Shown here piece after piece: positions 57,502-64,000 of a DNA stretch of 64,000 bases. Within the stretch, counting starts at the first letter, position 1; each line of letters starts with the position of its first letter. The position numbers were made by a program, and so were the translations under genes. A model generated the notes under the pieces. It was not told where the DNA came from and ran no database searches. It saw nothing but the letters and a program-made list of their open reading frames with translations. The stretch is from Aedes albopictus (Eukaryota; Arthropoda; Insecta; Diptera; Culicidae), in the NCBI RefSeq assembly GCF_035046485.1, contig NC_085137.1, forward strand, positions 480,029,396 to 480,093,395. Reading direction: 5' to 3'.

Positions 57502-57887
57502 ATGAAGCTCTTGATTGTGTTCGCCCTGGTAGCCGTGGTGGCCGTGACTGCCGATACCAAAATTCTCAAGTACGAAAATGTCGCCGACGGCGAGGGAACC
57601 TACAAATTCGAGTGAGTTGCATCGTAAATTTAGGAATGCAGATTCTAGATTTAGTGACGCCAATTGTGACATTTTTTTTTTTCAGATATGAAACCGACGA
57701 TGGTACGAGTCGCGTCGAGCAGGGAGACCAGAAGGGTGAAGATCTGACCGTGCAGGGCAATTTCAAGTTCGTTGGTGACGATGGACAGGAGTACAAGGTC
57801 AAGTATGTTGCTGACGGAGAGGGTGGATTCCGCGCTGAGGGCGCCCACGTTCCGAACGAGTATGTTGATAAGCTGTCGACTCTGTAG
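57502..57887 (+). CDS. RR-1 cuticular protein, variant consensus, one intron
   Basis: Exons 57502-57611 and 57686-57887 encode 103 residues; the 74-bp intron (GTGAGT ... TTTTTTCAG) splits codon 37 in phase 2, the same site as in the 33906 gene. The signal peptide is MKLLIVFALVAVVAVTA. The R&R region about 69-93 reads DGQEYKVKYVADGEGGFRAE then GAHVP, so the usual ADENGF is ADGEGGF, while the aromatic positions important for chitin binding remain. The C-terminus NEYVDKLSTL is longer than in the other two. AATAAA lies at 57895-57900, only 7 bases past the stop. It is a divergent paralogue. Confidence 0.94.
57612..57685 (+). other. Intron of the 57502 cuticle gene
   Basis: GTGAGTTGCATC ... polypyrimidine run and CAG; phase 2 after the YKF codons. 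Confidence 0.93.
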
Positions 57888-57894
57888 GTTAAAG

Positions 57895-57900
57895 AAATAA
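57895..57900 (+). terminator. Poly(A) signal of the 57502 gene
   Basis: AATAAA, 7 bases downstream of the TAG. Confidence 0.75.
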
Positions 57901-58380
57901 ACTATGCGACTGAAATTTACCGGTTTTGGTTTGGCTGAGAGAGCATACTTCGTTCATCCGATCACGGCCCTTATTTGAGAAATTCAGAAATTTCAACGTT
58001 TACGTTATCGTTTGACAAAGTGATAAAATACTTGCACTTCAAAAACCAAATGCTACTCTAGGAAAATCATCACGAAAGACAGAAGATTATCATCAAGTTA
58101 AGTCTGTAACAACAGAGCAAAATTTTTATTTTTACTTACAATACCTAATTTAGCACGATTTTATAAATTCTCACATTGATGGATCAAAGGATCAAAACAA
58201 TCATGAACGCTGTGAGTGAAGTGAATGTCCTTACTAATCAATTTCATGTCACTGAAAAATTTCAGCGAGAAAAAAAACCTGGTCATTGTTCATGATTACA
58301 CTTCGATCACCGATCTGTTCCATTACTCAATAAGGTTGTTTAGATGTTACCAGATTTGTAACTCTTAAAGAAGTACAAGA
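57901..58380. other. No gene seen
   Basis: AT-rich sequence downstream of the cuticle gene with no recognised motif. Confidence 0.4.
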
Positions 58381-58384
58381 AAAT

Positions 58385-59000
58385 ACCCATAACGAAATCT
58401 TTCTATCTACTTTATCTATACTCCTCTTCTCTCTGAGATTTATATGTGATCTCATATATAAACGTATGTTCATAGCCATCGCTAGGAACAGAAACAGCGT
58501 AAATCTATCATATAACAGCTACACAAATTATGCAACCAAGTGAACTGTGCCACTCACAGGTATAAATTTCACACAATCTATTACTTTACGCCTACCCAGT
58601 CAACCAGCGATCGTATAAGATGTTGTATAAGATGTTAAAGTGGAGGCGATATGCGTACATTTAAAATGCGCCTAAATGGAGGCATACACGCATATGACCT
58701 CCACTCATCATCTTATGCAACATCTTATACGATTACTGGTTGCCTGTGTAGCATCCAAACACCAATGCGTGAACCTCTACGCCAAATCTACGCCAAAAAT
58801 AAACATTTCTCAACAACACTCCGGCAACCGCATGAACTTTTACAGATGCAGTAAACTCTTCGGTCTGTTGTCAACAAGCGATAACAATCATCACTACCCT
58901 CCCCATTCCTGCATTGATCTGCAACCTGAGGTAGTAGGTCCTATTGTCGTCTAAAAACTAACACTAACATACTGAAGATGCCTGTTCGTCACAAACAGCT
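58385..59000 (+). mobile_element. Second SINE-like family, copy 2, head missing
   Basis: It follows the body of 50477-50995 in order: CATAGCCATCGCTAG, AATTATGCAA, CACCAATGCGTGAACCTCT, CATGAACTTTTACAGATGCA and ACTGAAGATGCCTG. A 154-bp element is inserted at 58595-58748. Confidence 0.7.
58595..58748. mobile_element. 154-bp palindromic MITE, CCCAGTCAACCAG ends, 2-bp TA duplication
   Basis: CCCAGTCAACCAGCGATCGT and the inverse (CACAGGCAACCAGTAATCGT), TA on both sides (58593-58594, 58749-58750). The sister repeat copy at about 50752 has no insertion. Confidence 0.72.
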
Positions 59001-59494
59001 ATATTTTTACTTCCTTGCTGGTATGACGATACTGAAATAGCATGTAAGGGCAGACATAATTCTTTTTTTAAATTTTGATTTAATTCCTCCAGAAACTTCA
59101 ACTGGGAAGAAATTCTTCATAGGAATTCCTCCTGAGAGGCTTTCTGACGGTCCATTGCATTCCTTTTTAAGATTATTCTATCTGGGAATTCCTCTAGAAC
59201 AAGCACTTCAAAACTAGACCCACAAACCAGAAAATTAGATCTAAGTTTTACAAGAATGGTAGCTAAACATCTACTGCAAGTATTTACACAACAGAAGAAC
59301 TTTTAATGATTGTTTGAGTTTTTAAAACTGGGTTTGTAACAAGGCATGTTTTATGATATTCTTAACAAAAAAGGATGACATTTGATCCCTTTTTGAGCAC
59401 ATGGTTCATTTAAAGGAAAGTTAACATCAGAGGCTTGCTATTCATTTTCTTTTCAAGCTTTCTTGTATTTTTGAATAATATAGTGTATGTATTA
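59001..59494. other. No gene seen; short degenerate repeat
   Basis: 59075-59195 contains GGAATTCCT-type words (AGGAATTCCTCCTGAGAGG). The rest is AT-rich and unrecognised. Confidence 0.4.
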
Positions 59495-60194
59495 GTGTGG
59501 GTCATCGGAAGCGTTTTCTCAGATCAAAGCTTTTTTGGTTCCGTTTCGGGTCCTGAGTATTTGTGCAAAATTTGAGCACGATCGGTTGCGTCTACACTTT
59601 GCGCATTGCAATTGAAATTTGTATGGGATTTTGTATGGGAAAACATACTTTTTTGCATTTTAGCCATAAGTTGAAAATTTTGGTCTAAAACTTTTTAACC
59701 GATACTGTAAAATGATAGCCTAGGATGTTCTGAAGAACGTTGTTGAAGACCGCAAAACGATCCGATGCTTGTGAAAATAGTTATAACCAACGAACCGCAT
59801 GCATGTGTTTATGTTTTAACATGTAAAGGAATAACAATAGCAACAAAATCATGATGTTTCGCCAAGCAATGCCAACGCTATAACTTTTTTCATAAGCATC
59901 AGATCACTTCGCGATCTTCGACAAAGTTTTTCAGGACACCCTAGGCTATGTTTTCACTTTAACGGTTACACGGTTTTAGAAAAATTCGAGCTTGTTATGA
60001 CAAAAATGCAAAAAAGTGTGTTTTCCCATGTAAAACCCCATACAAACCTCAAACGCGATGCGCAAAACGTAGACATAACCGATCGTGCCCAAATTTTGCA
60101 CACTTATTTGGATCCTGAAACGGGATCAAAAAAGCTTTGATCTGATGGGATACCATTGAATTTTTCACTTTTCCATATAAACGATGACCCACTC
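59495..60194. mobile_element. 700-bp palindromic element, TA target site
   Basis: GTGTGGGTCATCGGAAGCG and the inverse ending GATGACCCACTC, TA on both sides (59493-59494, 60195-60196). The arms share CAAAATTTGAGCACGATCGG and TAGCCTAGGATGTTCTGAAG around a centre near 59840. Confidence 0.85.
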
Positions 60195-60208
60195 TAGTAT
60201 GTATAGTA

Positions 60209-60906
60209 GAGTGGGTCAACGTTGTATGGAGAAACTTTAAATTTGATCGTATCAACCCGGAACAAAGCTTTTTCAATCCATATTAGCGTCCGAAACAACT
60301 GTGCAAAATTTGGGAGCGAATGGTTGCGTCCCCGTATTCCGCATTGCGATTGAAATTTGTATGGAAGTTAGTATGGGAAAACGTACTTTTTTGCATTTTT
60401 CTCATAAATTGAAATTTTTCGTCTAAAACAATCCAACCAATGACGTTAAAGTATAGCCTAGGATATGCCGAAAAACTTTGCCGAAGACCGCAAAGTGATC
60501 CGACGCTTGTGAAAAAAGTTATTCGCCTTGAAAGTTAGACCAAAAATTGAGATTTTATTATTGATGTTATTCCTTTACATGTTAACTGTTAAGCACCACC
60601 GGGCAATCTGTACGTTATAACTTTTTTCACAAGTGTCGGATCACTTTGTGGTCTTCGGCAAAGTTTTTCGGCATATCCTAGGCTATACTTTAACGTCATT
60701 GGTTGGATTGTTTTAGACGAAAAATTTCAATTTATGAGAAAAATGCAAAAAAGTACGTTTTCCCATACAAAATTCCATACAAATTTCAATCGCAATTCGG
60801 AATACGGGGAAGCAACCAATCGCTCCCAAATTTTGCACAGTTACTTTGTACGCTAAAATGAGTCGAAAAAGCTTTGTTCCGAAAAATCGACTTTGTTGAC
60901 CCAGTC
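60209..60906. mobile_element. 698-bp palindromic element, same family, adjacent
   Basis: GAGTGGGTCAACGTTGTATG and the inverse ending GTTGACCCAGTC, TA on both sides (60207-60208, 60907-60908). It is homologous to the preceding element in the same internal order (GTATGGGAAAACGTACTTTT, GTATAGCCTAGGATATGCCG) and separated from it by only 14 bases. Confidence 0.85.
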
Positions 60907-60908
60907 TA

Positions 60909-61435
60909 ATGTATAGTCATGCTGTGTAGTAGAATAATAATTATCTGACTCATTTTATTATTCAATCTACTAGAATTCCAGGTGAATAGCGGCTTGCAAA
61001 TAGAATTTATTTTTTTCGTACATATAATGTGTGCATTATCCTGGAGGGATCAAGTCTCCCCATGTCACTGTTATGTATACTAACCGTTAACCGTTAAGTG
61101 TCCGACAAATGTTTTGCTTTTTTCTACACTGTGCTTTTCAAATGGGCGCTGGATACCCGGGTAACCTGTCGGCCACATAAGGGTTAATTAAAATATGTTC
61201 ATATCAACTTTATTTGATAGTATTTTCTTCAAACTGTGTGCTGCGAAATTTTTGACACACCAATGAACAATGAAATACCCCCTGTCCATTTCTCTAGAAG
61301 GGATTCCTTTGATTCCTTTTGGGGGTTCCACCACGGATGCCTTCCGTGAATTTATCCAGATTTTTTCATTGATTTTTTTAGCTGCTGATTTCTCCTGAAA
61401 ATTACCCAGAAGCTCGTTTAAGGATTCCTATTTAC
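60909..61435. other. No gene seen
   Basis: AT-rich intergenic sequence without recognisable features. Confidence 0.4.
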
Positions 61436-61606
61436 ATATAGTGATACACAAATTATGTCACGCAAAAATCGACCTTTTTCAAAACCCCCTTCGCCCCTTT
61501 GTAACACTTGTATGGAACCTCAATTTTTTTTTGTATGGGTTGTCACGTTTCGCAACCCCCCCCCCTTCCCTCTAATAGCGTGACGTAATTTGTGTACGCC
61601 CCCTAA
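61436..61606. mobile_element. MITE-like, imperfect inverted ends
   Basis: ATACACAAATTATGTCACGC and GCGTGACGTAATTTGTGTAC pair across a core with poly-C and CATACAAAA-like text, as in the MITEs at 22626 and 56387. The borders are not exact. Confidence 0.5.
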
Positions 61607-61619
61607 GTGTAGTTTGGGA

Positions 61620-62080
61620 TTCAGGAACTGGATCAAGGAATTCGAGGAACTCCTGAACTAACCAAGTGTTGAATGACTCCTAGAGCATTCTAGAAAAAAG
61701 AATCCTGGAAGATCTTCATAAGAAACTCTAGGAGGATTCCTAGAAAGAACTCCTCCAAGATTCTCAGTCGGATCTTCTGAAGGATATCCATGATGGAATT
61801 CTAAGGATTTTCAGAAGAATCTTCTAGATTATTCACAGACATAACCCCTGAATAATGTCCAGAAGAAACAACAGAAGGGCTTAAAGAAGGAACTTCTGGA
61901 GAATTTTCAGAAGACTCTTGAGAAGAATTTGCAGGAAGTACTCCTGAAGGATACCCAGAAGGATCCCTGTAGAATTCCCAGAAGGAAACCGTGGAGCATG
62001 AAGTTCGGGAAATTATTCGAAAATAACTCCCGGAGGGTTCGTCTAAGGGCTCCTTGGAGTTTTCCAGAAGGAACTTCTGA
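61620..62080. repeat. Degenerate GGAATTCCT-type periodic repeat
   Basis: AGAATCCTGGAAGATC, GAAGGATATCCATGATGG and AGAAGGAACTTCTGAAGG. Minus-strand frames here are low-complexity shadows. Confidence 0.5.
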
Positions 62081-62091
62081 AGGATTATTAC

Positions 62092-62519
62092 AGTGCGAGA
62101 AATAAGTATAAAGACAGAGCCGTTTTCCACACAAAATAATCATGTTTAGGGATCAAAATCTCTTTTCCTAGCGATTCGATTGTTATGGAATTTTGTCTGC
62201 AACCTTAAAATAACTAAAATTTTGGCAACAAATATAAATCATCATCCATGAAAACGTTTATATCGACCTTCAGATTCAAATAAATATAAAGACACATTTT
62301 TATATGGAAATAAGTGTCTTTATATTTATTTGAATCTGAAAAGTCGATATAAACGTTTTCATGGATGATGATTTATATTTCTAGCCAAAATTTTGGTTAT
62401 TTTAAGGTTGCAGACAAAATTACATAACAATCGAATCGCTCGAAAAAGAGATTTTGATCCCTAAACATGATTATTTCGTATGGAAAACGGCTCTGTCTTT
62501 ATACTCATTTCTCGCACTG
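62092..62519. mobile_element. 428-bp near-perfect palindrome, TA target site
   Basis: CAGTGCGAGAAATAAGTATA and its inverse, TA on both sides (62090-62091, 62520-62521). Arms of about 210 bp differ at only a handful of positions, with a centre near 62306. Confidence 0.93.
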
Positions 62520-62833
62520 TAGAATAAATTTCTGGAGAATTCTCATAAGAAACTGTTGGAGAATACACAGTAAAAAACATCCTAAGGAAATCCAGCAAAA
62601 GCTTTAATTTGCTGCCCATCACTATTGAATTTAGAGTATCCGGAAAATAAACTTAGAAGCTTGGATAGCTATTTCCGAATTATGTATTTTATTCAGAGTA
62701 GCCCCATGTGTTACCTGTAATCGGCGGCCGTTGAGGTAATTCAGCCATTTTTTATATATTTGTCAATGATTATTGTGGGCTGCAATTACTTACTTTTAAC
62801 ATTTTAATTGCTTTAGTATTAGCAAATATATAG

Positions 62834-63127
62834 TATTAACAATATGGGTCACTTCGGGTTTTTCCATACATCGGAACGGTGGCATTGTATGATATGACAA
62901 CAGCAATCGGAAAAGGGCAATAATTGTGTTTTTATCATCTTCATTTCTCGGAAGAAGCGATAGGGGTGTCAAAGCGCAATTTAATAATCGATGGAAAAAT
63001 CAAGCAGGGCTGACAAATTGTCGATATTATCATCGCTGTTCAAGGAAAAATAAAACTATTTTTGTCTGACACAACAGCATTGACTACTAGCGCCGAAAAT
63101 CCCCAAGAGTGACCCATATTGTTAATA
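62834..63127. mobile_element. About 294-bp MITE-like inverted repeat
   Basis: TATTAACAATATGGGTCACT and the inverse AGTGACCCATATTGTTAATA; the GGGTCACT core resembles the ends of the 59495/60209 family. The exact border is ambiguous. Confidence 0.6.
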
Positions 63128-64000
63128 TAATATATTTGGTATTAGGTCAGCACCAGAGCAAGTTTAATTTGCAGAAATTACCAGACTCTAGGAGTCCTCA
63201 TAAAAACGCATTAGCGAAATTACCCCAACTCCTTCCAGGATGTGAAAAAAAAAATCGGAATGATCTCACCCAGATCCATGTCGTAGGATGACCCCAATAG
63301 CTCCTTAAATCCTTCAATTTTCTGCAATATCGTTGCAGGCCCGGATTTAAGGGGGCAAAGGGGGCAAGTGCCCCGGGCCTCGAGATTAAGGGGGCCCTCA
63401 GGAATCCCAAAGCACTATATATGTTGTTACCATAAATATGTACCATACAAAATGCACTTCAAAGCCGATTATATTTTATACTTGTTCTGGTATAGTTATA
63501 ATCCCTTAAAATCTAGATTAGTTCACAATCTGAAATCAACATCCAAATTTTTTTAGTTTTGGATCACTGGAATTACTTTCAGATTCAATTTGAAGTTTAT
63601 GTGGGATTTATTTTTCTTAAGTATAAGCTGCAATTCCAGAATCATAAAACTAGTTTTTCATTTTATTTATCGAAGCAAATTTTGCTCTTTCGATTAAGCT
63701 AAAACAGTACATATTTTAATTGCTAAACAATCCGATTATTCAAAATTGGAGTGTATTTCCCAGAATGGCTATTTTGAGGGATCGGTTTTTATACATGATT
63801 GCAGCAAATTTATCTCTGGAGAGGTATTACGGAATTCGACAATTCGGTAAAACGAGTTTTTTTATATTTCGGAACATTTTTCTCTAAAATCCCTTAAAAG
63901 TTCTTATTGAGTTCAGAAAAAAAACTAATATGGGGATAAACATTTCTACAAAAAAGCGTCTCTAAACAGAGTGCGTCAAAGATTATTTTTTTCGAAGCAT
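63128..64000. other. No gene seen; possible element terminus at 63339
   Basis: GGCCCGGATTTAAGGGGGCA at 63339 resembles 4228 and 44345 and may start an element that is incomplete here. The rest is AT-rich. Confidence 0.35.

Overview
The window looks like nuclear DNA of a culicine mosquito, most likely the genus Aedes. The genome affiliation is inferred. It rests on three RR-1 cuticular protein genes of dipteran type, TATA/TCAGT insect promoters, tRNA-headed SINEs of the Feilai type, and a very dense load of MITEs, hAT, Tc1/mariner-type, BEL/Pao, Ty3/gypsy and non-LTR elements. No bacterial gene, rRNA, CRISPR array or convincing functional tRNA gene was seen. All coordinates were counted by eye and may be off by one or two bases.

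Only five ordinary host genes can be supported. Three are small RR-1 cuticle genes: 11978-12298 (+, intronless), 33906-34305 (+, one 85-bp intron) and 57502-57887 (+, one 74-bp intron). Two encode small secreted proteins of unknown function: 38418-38684 (-) and 47721-48191 (-). The cuticle genes lie tens of kb apart, all on the + strand, each with its own TATA box, so they are a loose family rather than an operon-like cluster.

The rest is transposon-derived. Main blocks are: (a) 1.45-3.6 kb, the 3' part of a Ty3/gypsy element (integrase, PPT, LTR) interrupted by a hAT-type MITE that is itself interrupted by a TA-flanked MITE; (b) 4.57-8.28 kb, three adjacent inverted-repeat elements, the last a 1.96-kb foldback element; (c) 14.17-29.36 kb, a second copy of that foldback element split by three large insertions (3.3, 2.4 and 7.9 kb) which carry further insertions, up to four levels deep; (d) 29.36-31.95 kb, a degenerate BEL/Pao pol with a SINE inside; (e) 34.5-37.7 kb, a degenerate G/C-strand-asymmetric short repeat containing a foldback element with minisatellite arms and a second copy of the hAT MITE; (f) 38.84-42.76 kb, a young non-LTR retrotransposon with an intact 1243-codon EN-RT-RNase H frame, a poly(A) tail and a perfect 14-bp target duplication; (g) 43.6-47.3 kb, a hAT MITE, an inverted Feilai-like SINE pair, a complete SINE and a palindromic element; (h) 51.27-55.52 kb, a foldback element holding two relatives from the same terminal-repeat family; (i) 59.5-62.5 kb, three long palindromic TA-flanked elements.

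The most notable result comes from comparing filled and empty insertion sites within the window. It defines a group of inverted-repeat elements starting CCCARGTAA (plus two starting CCCGAYYAGAAA) that are bounded by 2-bp target duplications of variable sequence. It also shows two copies of a foldback family whose arms are inverted minisatellite arrays.
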